The notes below the pieces were generated by a model. That model was not told the DNA's origin. It ran no database searches and saw only the letters and a list, made by a program, of their open reading frames with translations. Made by a program: the position numbers and the translations under genes. 64,000 nt of DNA from Pseudolysinimonas yzui (GTDB taxonomy: Bacteria; Actinomycetota; Actinomycetes; Actinomycetales; Microbacteriaceae): contig NZ_BNAI01000001.1 of the NCBI RefSeq assembly GCF_014653215.1, forward strand, positions 124,001 to 188,000, in the 5' to 3' direction. Every line of letters starts with the position of its first letter. Within the stretch, counting starts at the first letter, position 1. Below are positions 9,387 through 17,688 of the stretch, in pieces.

Positions 9387-10358
9387 GTGGTGTCCAACTT
9401 CGAGTGGCTGCTGACACAGCACCGCTACGTTCCTCGGGTTCTGCACGGTGCGTGCCGCATGACTGACCTCGTGCGTGAGGAACGTGTTCCGCTGGTTGAG
9501 GACCTGACCGCGGTGGGTGGTGCTGTGAATGACTTCGTCACGGCGCGGCAGTGGGCGGAGTTTCCGCTGCACGAGATCATCCCCGCCTGGGGCGAGCAGG
9601 CGAACCCGCACTCCCTCGACGAGATCGTGCACATCAACAAGTCGGGCCTCGCCGCAAGTGACGCGGTCATCGTCAACGACTACATGGACGGAAGTCTCAG
9701 CCTCGGATGGCTGGTGCACGAGGCGCTTGAATCGTGCCGTCGCATCCCCGTGCTTGTGCTCGCGCGGGACACGACCACGATGTCCAAGGCACTTCGAGGT
9801 CGCCGTGATCGCTATGCACAGCTCACTATTCGCGACTACAGAGCACCGGAAGACGCGATGCTGATCGCCAAGGACTGGTTGTCCGACGTGGAGACGTCGA
9901 TCGACGAAGGTGCTCAGTCGCGACAGGAGATCGACGCGGTCTGGGCGCCCACCGCCAAACTGGTGGAGAAGGCGATAACGGCGGCCGACGGCTCGGCGTG
10001 GCGACGGCTGGAGCCGCTCATCCCCTACTCTCACGCCGAGCTGCTGGAGCGGGCCGAGCTCGTTACTCCCTTTGCGGACATCTCGAGCACAGTCCTCGTG
10101 ACGATCACCTCGACTCTCGGTATCAACCTCTCTTGGAATGCAACCGGGCGTGCAGCCCTCGACACGTTGTCCCAGGCTGAACTCAAAGCGTGGAAGATCT
10201 GGTCGCGCTCGAAGAACTCCACGTTCGCCCGACTCATTCTCGAGTCGGCGATCGCGGACCTTCGTTCTCCGGTGATCAAGCGCAAGTCGGTTGGGCTCGG
10301 ACAGCCCGGTGGGTGGGACGTCTTCGCGCAGAAGTGGGCAGACGGTGCGCTCGGCTGA
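9387..10358 (+). CDS. Deoxyribosyltransferase/TIR-like Rossmann protein, cassette gene 3
   Basis: This 323-residue protein has no clear named family. Residues of about 75-125 (KSGLAASDAVIVNDYMDGS, then LSLGWLVHEALESCRRIPVLVL) follow the nucleoside 2-deoxyribosyltransferase/TIR-like layout. That layout is a strand with an Asp, a Gly-Ser turn with an acidic residue in the next helix, then a strand after an 'RIP'. Such domains commonly hydrolyse NAD or nucleotides in conflict systems. The C-terminal 150 residues are helical and unrecognised. The GTG start is preceded by GAGGAGG. It overlaps the peptidase gene by 14 bases. The domain assignment is an inference, not a match that I could test. Confidence 0.62.
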   Translation: MVSNFEWLLTQHRYVPRVLHGACRMTDLVREERVPLVEDLTAVGGAVNDFVTARQWAEFPLHEIIPAWGEQANPHSLDEIVHINKSGLAASDAVIVNDYMDGSLSLGWLVHEALESCRRIPVLVLARDTTTMSKALRGRRDRYAQLTIRDYRAPEDAMLIAKDWLSDVETSIDEGAQSRQEIDAVWAPTAKLVEKAITAADGSAWRRLEPLIPYSHAELLERAELVTPFADISSTVLVTITSTLGINLSWNATGRAALDTLSQAELKAWKIWSRSKNSTFARLILESAIADLRSPVIKRKSVGLGQPGGWDVFAQKWADGALG

Positions 10359-11118
10359 ATCACTTGCGCGTTGGGCTCGGGATGAGGCCGGGGTGGGCGA
10401 CCCCCGCTTTCACGTCTGGCAAGTAGCCGAGGCGTTTGGTCTTCCGGTGACGACGCGGCCCGGTCTTGCTTCGTCCGGATCGCTGCAGCTCATCCATGGG
10501 CGCGTCACGATCTTGGTGAACGAAGCAAGTCGTGCCCGGAAGCGGTTCAGCGCGGCGCACGAGCTGGCGCATTACCTCTTGGCGCTCGAAGAAAATCTGC
10601 CTCTAGTCGAGCAACTGCGAAGTAGGAAGATCGAGAGCTACTGCGATCGGTTCGCATCGCATCTCCTGCTTCCTCGGGGATGGCTGTTGCGCAACGCTGA
10701 GGGCGTTGCCGACGACCTACCGACGGCCATCGCGCTGTCCACATGGGCTGACTGCTCGGTGCCAGCAGTCGTGAGTGCTCTCAACGACCGCGGAGGTTGG
10801 AATCGCCGGCTCGTGTCATGGCGGAAGTTCCGGTCGGGTTGGCGCCTCATGTCAGTGGTCGGGGGCCGACGGGGCGCGACTCCTGTCTTGGCCGATCCCC
10901 ACATGCTGAACGTGGCGACGGAAGCCCCGCGCGTCTACACGCTTCCCTTCGTCTCCGAGCGGGGGATGCGGGATATCGCCACAGAACTCGTTCGACGGGG
11001 CCCATACGTCTATGGCCTTCCCCGGGAAGCTTTCTCGGACGAGACGTCAGACGATCAGGTCGTAGCCGTACGTCGCGGCGATGCGTCGGAGGGCGGGGCC
11101 GAAGCCGGGATGGGATAG
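10345..11118 (+). CDS. ImmA/IrrE-family metallopeptidase
   Basis: This 257-residue protein has the zinc-peptidase motif HELAH at residues 72-76 and the third ligand Glu97 in the helix IESYCDRFASHLLLP, the ImmA/IrrE arrangement. These enzymes cleave a partner repressor, as ImmA does with ImmR or IrrE with DdrO, in response to a signal. The C-terminal 110 residues (after about 150) are an unassigned extension. GTG 10345 is chosen as it places the start near the first helix (RSAESLARWARDEAG); it overlaps the upstream gene by 14 bases, so the two are coupled. The natural target would be the small protein at 8955-9353. Its 3' end overlaps the RES toxin gene on the other strand by 72 bases. Confidence 0.85.
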   Translation: MRSAESLARWARDEAGVGDPRFHVWQVAEAFGLPVTTRPGLASSGSLQLIHGRVTILVNEASRARKRFSAAHELAHYLLALEENLPLVEQLRSRKIESYCDRFASHLLLPRGWLLRNAEGVADDLPTAIALSTWADCSVPAVVSALNDRGGWNRRLVSWRKFRSGWRLMSVVGGRRGATPVLADPHMLNVATEAPRVYTLPFVSERGMRDIATELVRRGPYVYGLPREAFSDETSDDQVVAVRRGDASEGGAEAGMG

Positions 11119-11706
11119 CGGAAGCGCTAGCAAATAGCGGGCAGGAAGCGCTGATCGCGCGCGTTCGAACAAGGCCACCGAACGAGCCATCGGCAGGCTC
11201 GACGTTCCGTAATAGATTCCGTCCAGGGTGTCGAAGCTGCGGTATATCGCGCGTGACCAATCCCGAGAGATGGCTCGGGGGCCCGATGAGATTGCCGCAT
11301 TCCCGTGAGCGCGCGCAAGCCATGGGCCATCCACGACATCGAGTCCGATCAGGTCCCGAGTGGTCGACCAGAGGGTGAACCAGGGCTCGCGCGATCGGGT
11401 GTCGATGAGTTTTGTCGTCGAGTAGGTTTCGACGACGCACACTTCGAATGGGTCCTGCGAACCCGCCCGGATTGTCGAGGGTGCGAGATAGGTTATGGCT
11501 CGTTTCGGATGTTCCTTGGCGGGAGGAGGATGATGGTCGAATCGCATCGTGCTGACGGGGCCGAAACTCCGAAAGGTGTCCCATTCGGTCGCGTGCGCGC
11601 CGCCTCGGAAGAAAAGGCGACCGAAAGTGCTGCCTGCCGCCCAGGTCATGGTCTCTAGTGCAGACGGCGTCGGCAGATCCTCGGGCGGCGGTAGGCGAGT
11701 CGTCAT
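11047..11706 (-). CDS. RES-domain toxin
   Basis: This 219-residue protein fits the RES toxin fold, whose members degrade cellular NAD+. An N-terminal segment (TFGRLFFRGGAHATEWDTFRSFG) supplies the conserved Arg. AITYLAPSTI matches the 'lYlA' strand. LDGIYYGTSSLPMARSVALFERA matches the C-terminal block holding the conserved Ser. The Glu normally a few residues after 'YLA' is not obvious (AGSQDPFE instead), so activity is uncertain. It starts inside the stop of the antitoxin gene (ATGA-type overlap at 11703-11706), as in RES/Xre operons. It is tail-to-tail with the ImmA/IrrE gene and overlaps it. Confidence 0.75.
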   Translation of the reverse strand: MTTRLPPPEDLPTPSALETMTWAAGSTFGRLFFRGGAHATEWDTFRSFGPVSTMRFDHHPPPAKEHPKRAITYLAPSTIRAGSQDPFEVCVVETYSTTKLIDTRSREPWFTLWSTTRDLIGLDVVDGPWLARAHGNAAISSGPRAISRDWSRAIYRSFDTLDGIYYGTSSLPMARSVALFERARSALPARYLLALPLSHPGFGPALRRIAATYGYDLIV

Positions 11707-12440
11707 GACGCCGAGGGGAGCTCTCTGACTAGCTCAGCTACCTTCTCCGGCGAACCACCCGACGCCAGCCATTCGAGCGGTGAAAGGGACACTCCGTCGA
11801 CGAGAAGATCCACAGACGGTCTTGCCATAAAATTCTGGACGGCAAGCGGGTGCACATCAGTCGGAATGCTCTGCGCGACCTTTTCCAGCCCGACGACTTG
11901 ACTTCTTCCGACGAACTGCCAAATCGGGATGCGCCACTCTCCGCCATCATCGAATGCGTAGAGGGTTTTCGCCGAGATCCGTTGACGAACCCGGCCCGGG
12001 CTGACTCGCAGCTGGGCCGCGCAGTCGGCCGTCGTGAGCGACTCCGCCATCAGGAGAGCGATGCGCGCGGCTGTCGCGGCGGTTGGGTCGTGGATGCCGT
12101 CGGCGGCGCCCTCGAGATTCACGCCGCTGGTTGCCAAGATCGCCGCCTCGCCCTCGGAGAACTGGTGCGTCTCGTGTCGTACAAGGGGCGACTCACTTAG
12201 TACGTCGAGCATCGCTGCATGAAGATCGCCGACATCGACCGCGGCTCTCCGCGCGGCCGTGCGCAAGGCGGATTCGTGAAGAATCGCATCGGCTAGGGCG
12301 TCGAGAGTCTTGGCGAGAACGTCATGATCCGGAACTATCGACCCCTCCGTGACGAGGTAATACGAAACGGACTCGTCGCCGCCAGCGAGGGAGCTCATCA
12401 GATCTGTAATGTCTGTGCGGCCGTCGATCGACCCTGGCAT
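11703..12440 (-). CDS. Xre/MbcA/ParS-type antitoxin for the RES toxin
   Basis: This 245-residue protein is expected to bind both its RES toxin and its own promoter. Around residues 135-180 is a helix-turn-helix (LTTADCAAQLRVSPGRVRQRISAKTL). The C-terminus carries the toxin-binding pattern LSPLEWLASGGSPEKVAELV, as in MbcA/ParS-type antitoxins. The protein is about twice the usual length, with an extra N-terminal region of unknown role. ATG 12440 is chosen rather than 12467 because AGGAG lies 6 bases before it. The 14-base palindrome at 12449-12462 overlaps this leader. Confidence 0.72.
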   Translation of the reverse strand: MPGSIDGRTDITDLMSSLAGGDESVSYYLVTEGSIVPDHDVLAKTLDALADAILHESALRTAARRAAVDVGDLHAAMLDVLSESPLVRHETHQFSEGEAAILATSGVNLEGAADGIHDPTAATAARIALLMAESLTTADCAAQLRVSPGRVRQRISAKTLYAFDDGGEWRIPIWQFVGRSQVVGLEKVAQSIPTDVHPLAVQNFMARPSVDLLVDGVSLSPLEWLASGGSPEKVAELVRELPSAS

Positions 12441-12448
12441 ATTGTCTC

Positions 12449-12462
12449 CTATCGCGAGATAG
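12449..12462. promoter_or_regulatory. Candidate operator of the toxin-antitoxin operon
   Basis: CTATC-GCGA-GATAG is an inverted repeat with 5-base arms directly beside the antitoxin's AGGAG. This is a typical place for autoregulation by an Xre-type antitoxin. Inferred only from position and symmetry. Confidence 0.4.
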
Positions 12463-12482
12463 ATCACGATAGCAGAGCAGGC

Positions 12483-13406
12483 TTAGGTGTGTAGCTGCTC
12501 GTTGAGGGTGACGCCGTGGCCCTCGCGAGGGAGGGCCTCCACCGCGCCGGTGGCGGAGTTGCGGCGGTAGAGGATGCCGGAGGCGCCCGACAGCTCGGCG
12601 GCCTTGAGAGTGCGGGGCGCTTCGCCGGGCATGAGCAGGGTGAGCTTCGTGCCCGCGGTGACGTAGAGGCCAGCCTCGACGACGCAGTCGTCGCCGATCG
12701 AGATGCCGATCCCGGAGTTGGCGCCGAGCAGCGAGCGGGCGCCGATCGAGACGCGGTGGGTTCCGCCGCCCGAGAGGGTGCCCATGATGGATGCCCCGCC
12801 ACCGATGTCGGACCCGTCGCCGACGACGACGCCCTGCGAGATGCGGCCCTCCACCATCGAGGCGCCGAGGGTGCCGGCGTTGAAGTTCACGAAGCCCTCG
12901 TGCATCACGGTGGTGCCGGGGGAGAGATAAGCGCCGAGGCGCACCCGGGCGGGGTCGGCGATGCGCACGCGGGCGGGGGTGACGTAGTCGACCAGCCGCG
13001 GGAATCGGTCGACGCCGAGCGGCGAGATGCCGGCGCGCTGCAGCGCGGGCCGCAGTCGGTCGAAGGCCTCGGGCAGCATCGGGCCGCCGGTCGTCCACGC
13101 GACGATCGGCAGATGCGCGAAGATCCCCTCAAGGTTGAGGTCGTTCGGGGCGACGAGCAGGTGCGACAGGGCGTGCAGCCGCAGGTAGGCGTCCGTGGTC
13201 GAGTCGGGTGCGGCGTCGAGGTCGATGCCGAGCAGCACATGCTCGACGCGCACCTCGCGGCGCTTGTCGGGTCCGAGATAGGGGGCGAGCTCCGCCGGGA
13301 GACCGTGATCGGGCGGCTCAGTGTTCGAGGGTGCCGGGTACCAGGTGTCGAGCACCGTGCCGTCGTCGGCGATGGTGGCGAGCCCGTGGCCCCAGACGGA
13401 CGTCAT
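12483..13406 (-). CDS. dapD: 2,3,4,5-tetrahydropyridine-2,6-dicarboxylate N-succinyltransferase
   Basis: This 307-residue enzyme of lysine and diaminopimelate synthesis succinylates tetrahydrodipicolinate. It matches the actinobacterial (mycobacterial-type) DapD. The N-terminal domain contains [23 protein letters not shown], followed by a left-handed beta-helix of hexapeptide repeats (about residues 150-265), including [35 protein letters not shown] and [26 protein letters not shown] lies 6 bases before the ATG with no Shine-Dalgarno sequence, suggesting leaderless mRNA. The gene for the later succinyl-pathway step, dapE, lies divergently at 14408, separated by one unrelated gene. Confidence 0.95.
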   Translation of the reverse strand: MTSVWGHGLATIADDGTVLDTWYPAPSNTEPPDHGLPAELAPYLGPDKRREVRVEHVLLGIDLDAAPDSTTDAYLRLHALSHLLVAPNDLNLEGIFAHLPIVAWTTGGPMLPEAFDRLRPALQRAGISPLGVDRFPRLVDYVTPARVRIADPARVRLGAYLSPGTTVMHEGFVNFNAGTLGASMVEGRISQGVVVGDGSDIGGGASIMGTLSGGGTHRVSIGARSLLGANSGIGISIGDDCVVEAGLYVTAGTKLTLLMPGEAPRTLKAAELSGASGILYRRNSATGAVEALPREGHGVTLNEQLHT

Positions 13407-13493
13407 TCCTTCAGGTTAGTGCCGGGACAGCGCCCCGCGCCGCACAGGACGACACGCTCGCTCGCTTCGGATAGATGAAGTCACGGGGTCCGC

Positions 13494-14375
13494 ATGTCGC
13501 AAGCGGAAGATAGATTCGCGGCTGTGCACGAGTTCTCCGGGCGAATCTCGCGATATGCGAATCGTCATGTCATTGACGAGTGGGTTCGCTGTTTCGACGG
13601 GTTGCCCCTGAATCGATTTGAACGACTCAGTGTTCAGGCCATGACAGAAGAGTGCGAGCGACTGCTCACAATGCGAGACCGAGTGGACGAGGTGCGCGAT
13701 CGGATTCCCCGGCCAATCGAGGAGGTGTACGCATGGCACTGGCCGACAAGCCGACAACAGCGCGAGCTCTTCAACGTCACGCGTGACTTCTTCGAGGCCT
13801 ACTATTCGGCGTTGTCATCGGTGTCCGGCGTGATCGCTCGCTTTGTTCCCGCATTTGGCGTGAACTTCTCCGACAATGGACCCCTGCTTAAGTGGGCGCG
13901 AGCCGAGATCTCCGAACTGACCCACGACCGTTCGACGGAGCTAGAACGTGCTCGCGTCTTCCGCGCACTGCTTGCGCATCCGCAGCAGTTTCCGGCGTAC
14001 GACTGGTTGACGGCGACCAGAGATGGCTATGAGTACATCCATGTGGTGTTGATCGGACCAAAGGGGCGTGGCAAGAACCCCTATCCCCCGGGGACAAGCT
14101 CGGAGCCATTCGCAGGGCACGGGGACTGGCATTTCGAGGCGCCAGACGAGGTGAGCGTCTCGAACTGCCTGATGTCCCTAGCTCTCTCAGTACTTGCCCG
14201 AGTCTGGGTGGCGATCGCGCATCGTTCCCATTTTCACCGTCAGCAAACTGTGGAGTACGGGTTGCGGCGCCTGAACCCGGCGTATCTAGATCTGGGCGCC
14301 CATGCTCGTGGCGTGCAAAGCGTGAGGGATCTTGAGGATCTTCCGCCGGCGTCCGAGTTGCCTGCTTTCAGATAA
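13494..14375 (+). CDS. Hypothetical protein inserted between dapD and dapE
   Basis: This 293-residue, mostly helical soluble protein is not recognised. It is rich in aromatic and charged residues, with no signal peptide; one moderately hydrophobic stretch (CLMSLALSVLARVWVAIAHRS, about residues 225-245) is too polar for a confident membrane helix. A His-rich patch (HRSHFHRQQ) follows it. Codon choice is clearly less GC-rich than in dapD or dapE, and the gene separates two genes that both have their own tight promoters. It was probably acquired horizontally. No function can be proposed. The ATG at 13494 has only a weak GGGG upstream. Confidence 0.7.
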   Translation: MSQAEDRFAAVHEFSGRISRYANRHVIDEWVRCFDGLPLNRFERLSVQAMTEECERLLTMRDRVDEVRDRIPRPIEEVYAWHWPTSRQQRELFNVTRDFFEAYYSALSSVSGVIARFVPAFGVNFSDNGPLLKWARAEISELTHDRSTELERARVFRALLAHPQQFPAYDWLTATRDGYEYIHVVLIGPKGRGKNPYPPGTSSEPFAGHGDWHFEAPDEVSVSNCLMSLALSVLARVWVAIAHRSHFHRQQTVEYGLRRLNPAYLDLGAHARGVQSVRDLEDLPPASELPAFR

Positions 14376-14407
14376 GAGTCCGGTCGAGCCTCAGTAGGCT
14401 CGGGATC

Positions 14408-15481
14408 GTGCCCCGCGACGCTCCGCCCCTCGACCTCAGCGCGTCGGTCGCCGACCTCACCCGGCAGCTCGTCGACATCGAGTCGGTGTCGGGCAACGAG
14501 AAGGCGATCGCCGACGCCGTCGAGCAGGCGCTGCAGGCATATCCGCATCTCGAGGTCAGCCGCGACGCCGACGCCGTCATCGCGCGCACGAACCTCGGGC
14601 GGGACCGCCGGGTCGTCATCGCCGGTCACCTCGACACCGTTCCGGTGAACGACAACCTGCCTGCCCGCCTCGAGGGAGACGTGCTGTGGGGCCGCGGCGC
14701 CGTCGACATGAAGGGCGGGTGCGCGGTCATGCTCGCCCTCGCCGCCCAGATCGCCGCCCCAGCCGTCGACGTCACCTGGGTCTGGTACGACCACGAAGAG
14801 GTCTCGAGCGACCTCAACGGCCTCGGTCGTATCGCCCGAGCTCGCCCCGAGTTGCTCCACGCCGACTTCGCGGTGCTCTGCGAACCGTCGAACGCCGAGG
14901 TCGAGGGCGGCTGCAACGGCACGCTCCGCGCCGACGTGCGGGTCACCGGCAAGCGCGCCCACTCCGCCCGGGCGTGGATGGGGTCGAACGCGATCCACGC
15001 GATGACGCCGGTGCTGCAGCAGCTCGTCGCCTACACTCCGCGCGAGCCGTTAGTCGACGGGCTCGTCTACCGCGAAGGGCTCAACGCCGTCGGCATCCGG
15101 GGCGGGGTCGCCGGCAACGTCATCCCCGACGAGTGCGTCGTCGAGGTCAACTACCGGTTCGCCCCCGACCGCGACGCCGCGGCCGCCGAACGCCACGTGC
15201 GGGATGTCTTCGCCGGCTTCGAGGTCGAGGTCACCGACATCGCCGAGGGCGCGCGTCCCGGACTCACCGACCCGCTCGCCCTCGACTTTCTGGCTGCGGT
15301 GGGCGGGGAGGCGCGACCCAAGTACGGCTGGACGGATGTCGCCCGCTTCGCGGCTCTCGGCATCCCCGCCGTCAACTACGGACCGGGCGACCCGTCGCTC
15401 GCCCACGCCGACGACGAGCGCGTGCCGGTCGAGCAGATCGACCGCTGCGAGCGGGGCCTGCGAGCTTGGCTCTCCGCCTGA
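14408..15481 (+). CDS. dapE: Succinyl-diaminopimelate desuccinylase
   Basis: This 357-residue M20-family metallohydrolase releases LL-diaminopimelate from its N-succinyl form. Metal ligands are visible in VIAGHLDTVPVND (His, Asp), WGRGAVDMKGGCAVM (bridging Asp), YDHEEVSS (Glu-Glu, with the general base) and the late NYGPGDPSLAHADDE. The start is GTG 14408 with TAGGCT exactly 7 bases upstream (14395-14400), a leaderless arrangement. The 3' end overlaps the possible TTG start of the membrane glycosyltransferase behind it. Confidence 0.93.
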   Translation: MPRDAPPLDLSASVADLTRQLVDIESVSGNEKAIADAVEQALQAYPHLEVSRDADAVIARTNLGRDRRVVIAGHLDTVPVNDNLPARLEGDVLWGRGAVDMKGGCAVMLALAAQIAAPAVDVTWVWYDHEEVSSDLNGLGRIARARPELLHADFAVLCEPSNAEVEGGCNGTLRADVRVTGKRAHSARAWMGSNAIHAMTPVLQQLVAYTPREPLVDGLVYREGLNAVGIRGGVAGNVIPDECVVEVNYRFAPDRDAAAAERHVRDVFAGFEVEVTDIAEGARPGLTDPLALDFLAAVGGEARPKYGWTDVARFAALGIPAVNYGPGDPSLAHADDERVPVEQIDRCERGLRAWLSA

Positions 15482-16674
15482 CCGCCGTCGCGAGTCACTG
15501 GGTGACTCGCGTTCTCGCGATCTTCGTCGTGTCGCGGATCGTGACGACGACGATCTTCCTCATCGTCGCGAGCGTGCAGCAGGTGAGCGACCGCACGGGA
15601 GCGAACCCCGACTTCTTCGAGTTCGCGAGCATCTGGGACGGTCAGTGGTACTGGTACGTCAACGCCGCGGGCTACCCGGATGAGATCCCGCGCGACGAGA
15701 ACGGGAACGCGAAGGAGAACGCGTGGGCCTTCATGCCCGTCTACCCGTTCCTGCTGCGGCTGTTCACCGTGTGGGGCATCCCCTTTCCCGCGATCGCGCC
15801 GTTCGTGTCGCTGCTGTTCGCCGGGGCCGCCGCGCTCGTCTTCTTCCGGCTGATGGCGCGGTTCCTGCCGCAGGGCTCCGCCCTCTTCGCCACGGCGCTG
15901 TTCTGTTTCGCGCCGCTGTCGACGATCCTGCAGGTGTCATACGCGGAGTCGCTGCACCTGTTCCTGCTGTTCGTCGCCCTGCTGTTGCTCGTCGACCGGC
16001 GGTACGCGCTCCTCGTGGCGGTCGTCGTCGTGATGTCGCTCACGAGGCCGAGCGGGCTCGCGTTCGCCCTCGTGCTGCTGCTGCATCTCGTGCACCGGTT
16101 CATCACCCGGGCCCGCGACCCGTTCCCCTGGCGGGAGCGCATCGAGGTGGTGATCCTCGGTCTGGTCAGCGCGCTCTCCGGGGTGGCCTGGCTGCTCATC
16201 GCGTGGGCGGTCACCGGCGAGTTCACCGCCTACACCGACACCGAGTTCGCCTGGCGCCGCGGGTTCGGCATCGAGGGGCACCTCATCCCGTTCACGCCGT
16301 GGATTCAGGGAGCCGAGTTCTGGTTCGACGACTGGTTCGGCCTGCCCGACTCGTGGTCGCTCGTGCTCGGCGCCGCGGCCCTCGTCGCCCTCGTCGGCGG
16401 ATACGCCGGGTTTCTGTTCAGCCCGTGGGCGAAGCGGCTCGGCCCCGACATCCGGTTCTGGTTGCTCGCGTACCCGCTGTACCTGCTCGCAGTGTTCTTT
16501 CCGCAGTCGAGCACGTTCCGGCTGCTCGTGCCGCTCGCCCCGGCGCTCGGCGCCCTCGCCGTACCCACGTCGCGCATCTGGCGGGGTGCGCTGCTCGTTC
16601 TCGGCGTCGCCGGGCAGGTGCTCTGGACCTACGGACTGTGGCGTGCCGACGTCTACGACTGGACCCCGCCGTAG
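15466..16674 (+). CDS. PIG-V-like membrane mannosyltransferase
   Basis: This protein has about 402 residues and about ten predicted membrane helices. The early luminal-type loop contains FASIWDGQWYWYVNAAGYPDE, the WD-containing catalytic loop of GT-C/PIG-V-like mannosyltransferases, followed by AFMPVYPFLLRLF and, later, FPQSSTFRLLVPLAPALG. Relatives use polyprenyl-phosphate mannose to glycosylate lipids or cell-envelope glycans on the outer face of the membrane. The start is uncertain. TTG 15466 (overlapping dapE by 16 bases) gives MALRLTAVASHW, and GTG 15502 is an alternative. Neither has a strong ribosome-binding site. Confidence 0.78.
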   Translation: MALRLTAVASHWVTRVLAIFVVSRIVTTTIFLIVASVQQVSDRTGANPDFFEFASIWDGQWYWYVNAAGYPDEIPRDENGNAKENAWAFMPVYPFLLRLFTVWGIPFPAIAPFVSLLFAGAAALVFFRLMARFLPQGSALFATALFCFAPLSTILQVSYAESLHLFLLFVALLLLVDRRYALLVAVVVVMSLTRPSGLAFALVLLLHLVHRFITRARDPFPWRERIEVVILGLVSALSGVAWLLIAWAVTGEFTAYTDTEFAWRRGFGIEGHLIPFTPWIQGAEFWFDDWFGLPDSWSLVLGAAALVALVGGYAGFLFSPWAKRLGPDIRFWLLAYPLYLLAVFFPQSSTFRLLVPLAPALGALAVPTSRIWRGALLVLGVAGQVLWTYGLWRADVYDWTPP

Positions 16675-16787
16675 GCCCCGCGCCTAGCACGGCAGCCTGA
16701 TCGGGACCCTCGGATTGCGTCCGCGGTTTTCGGGAGTCCCCCGAGTGCGGGATAATAGAAGTTCAGGGCATCCGAAAGGGGAAATTC

Positions 16788-16958
16788 ATGGCTGCGATGA
16801 AACCGCGGACTGTTGACGGGCCGATGGAGGCCGTCAAGGAGGGTCGCCTGATCATCGTGCGCGTTCCGCTCGAGGGTGGTGGCCGCCTCGTGGTGTCGGT
16901 CAACGACGCCGAGGCGAAGGAACTGTACGAGGCCCTCGGTGGCGTCGTCAACGTCTGA
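16788..16958 (+). CDS. DUF3117 small protein
   Basis: This 56-residue actinobacterial protein starts MAAMKPRTVDGPMEAVKEGR, the hallmark of DUF3117, and continues IVRVPLEGGGRLVVSV. AAAGGGG lies 6 bases before the ATG, so it is a leadered gene. A GATAAT hexamer (16751-16756) could be its -10. The family's role is unknown. The GGTCGAG palindrome at 16965-16997 follows the stop and is the likely terminator. Confidence 0.9.
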   Translation: MAAMKPRTVDGPMEAVKEGRLIIVRVPLEGGGRLVVSVNDAEAKELYEALGGVVNV

Positions 16959-16964
16959 CCCTTG

Positions 16965-16997
16965 GGTCGAGTAGCGCCGTAGGCGCGTGTCGAGACC
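16965..16997. repeat. 33-bp palindromic repeat, family 2, copy A (convergent terminator)
   Basis: An imperfect hairpin lies between the convergent stops of the DUF3117 gene and the O-methyltransferase gene. Its reverse complement is identical to 48059-48091 at 32 of 33 positions. The stem is built from GGTCGAG...CTCGACC-like ends and an inner GCGCC/GGCGC pair. It probably ends transcription from both sides. Confidence 0.75.
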
Positions 16998-17630
16998 TCA
17001 GTCAGACAGCTTCACGAGTTGCAGGAGTCCATCTCCTGCTGTGCTGAGGGCGGCAGCGACCGCTGACGACTCGGCGATCGTGCTGAGCAACGCACGGTAA
17101 TCGGTGACGGTGTCGTCGCGCGCCGCCGGATCGGCGACCCTGCCCCGCCACAGCGCGTGGGCGACGACGACGATGCCGCCCCGTCGCGCGATGCGCAGGC
17201 CGTGCTCCACATAGTCCAGCAACGACTCCGGGTCGGCGTCGATGAACACCAGGTCGTAGGCGCCGTCGTTCATGCGTGGCAGCACCTGCGAGGCGGTTCC
17301 GGTGATGAGGCGGATGCGGTTGGCCGGCACATCCGCGTCGGCGAAAGCCGTGCGCGCCACCTGCTGGTGGTCGTACTCGATGTCGATCGACGACAGCACC
17401 GCGTTCGGGGCGCCGCGCAGCAGCCACAGTCCGCTGACTCCCGCCCCGGTGCCGATCTCGAGGATCGAGTGACACGAGCTCGCGGCGGCGAGCAGAGCGA
17501 GCTGGGCGCCCATCGCAGGGGTGACCGCGTCGATCCCGAGCTCCATCGAATGCTGGCGGGCGACGGCGATCGCCTCCGGCTCAGCGACGAACTCTTCGGC
17601 GTACCGCCAGCTCGACTCCTTGTCCGCCAT
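16998..17630 (-). CDS. Class I SAM-dependent O-methyltransferase
   Basis: This 210-residue cytosolic methyltransferase has the SAM motif SILEIGTGAGVSGLWLLRG (about residue 62), the acidic SIDIEYDHQQVAR, and YDLVFIDADPESLLDYVEHGLRIARRGG. These are the O-methyltransferase-3 (catechol-OMT-like) blocks. The acceptor is unknown. ATG 17630 is chosen because homology starts at MADKESSWRYAEEFV and TACGCT lies 6 bases upstream. It is divergent from tatB, a neighbourhood that I recall as common in Microbacteriaceae and related actinobacteria. Confidence 0.85.
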   Translation of the reverse strand: MADKESSWRYAEEFVAEPEAIAVARQHSMELGIDAVTPAMGAQLALLAAASSCHSILEIGTGAGVSGLWLLRGAPNAVLSSIDIEYDHQQVARTAFADADVPANRIRLITGTASQVLPRMNDGAYDLVFIDADPESLLDYVEHGLRIARRGGIVVVAHALWRGRVADPAARDDTVTDYRALLSTIAESSAVAAALSTAGDGLLQLVKLSD

Positions 17631-17688
17631 GATTCGAGCGTATCCGCCGACCCGCCCGCCGACGGGCACCGCGGGTATCGTGAGGGGC

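Noticed and set aside
16730-16744. Hairpin TCGGG-AGTCC-CCCGA before the DUF3117 gene
   Set aside because: A five-base stem is expected by chance in DNA this rich in G and C.
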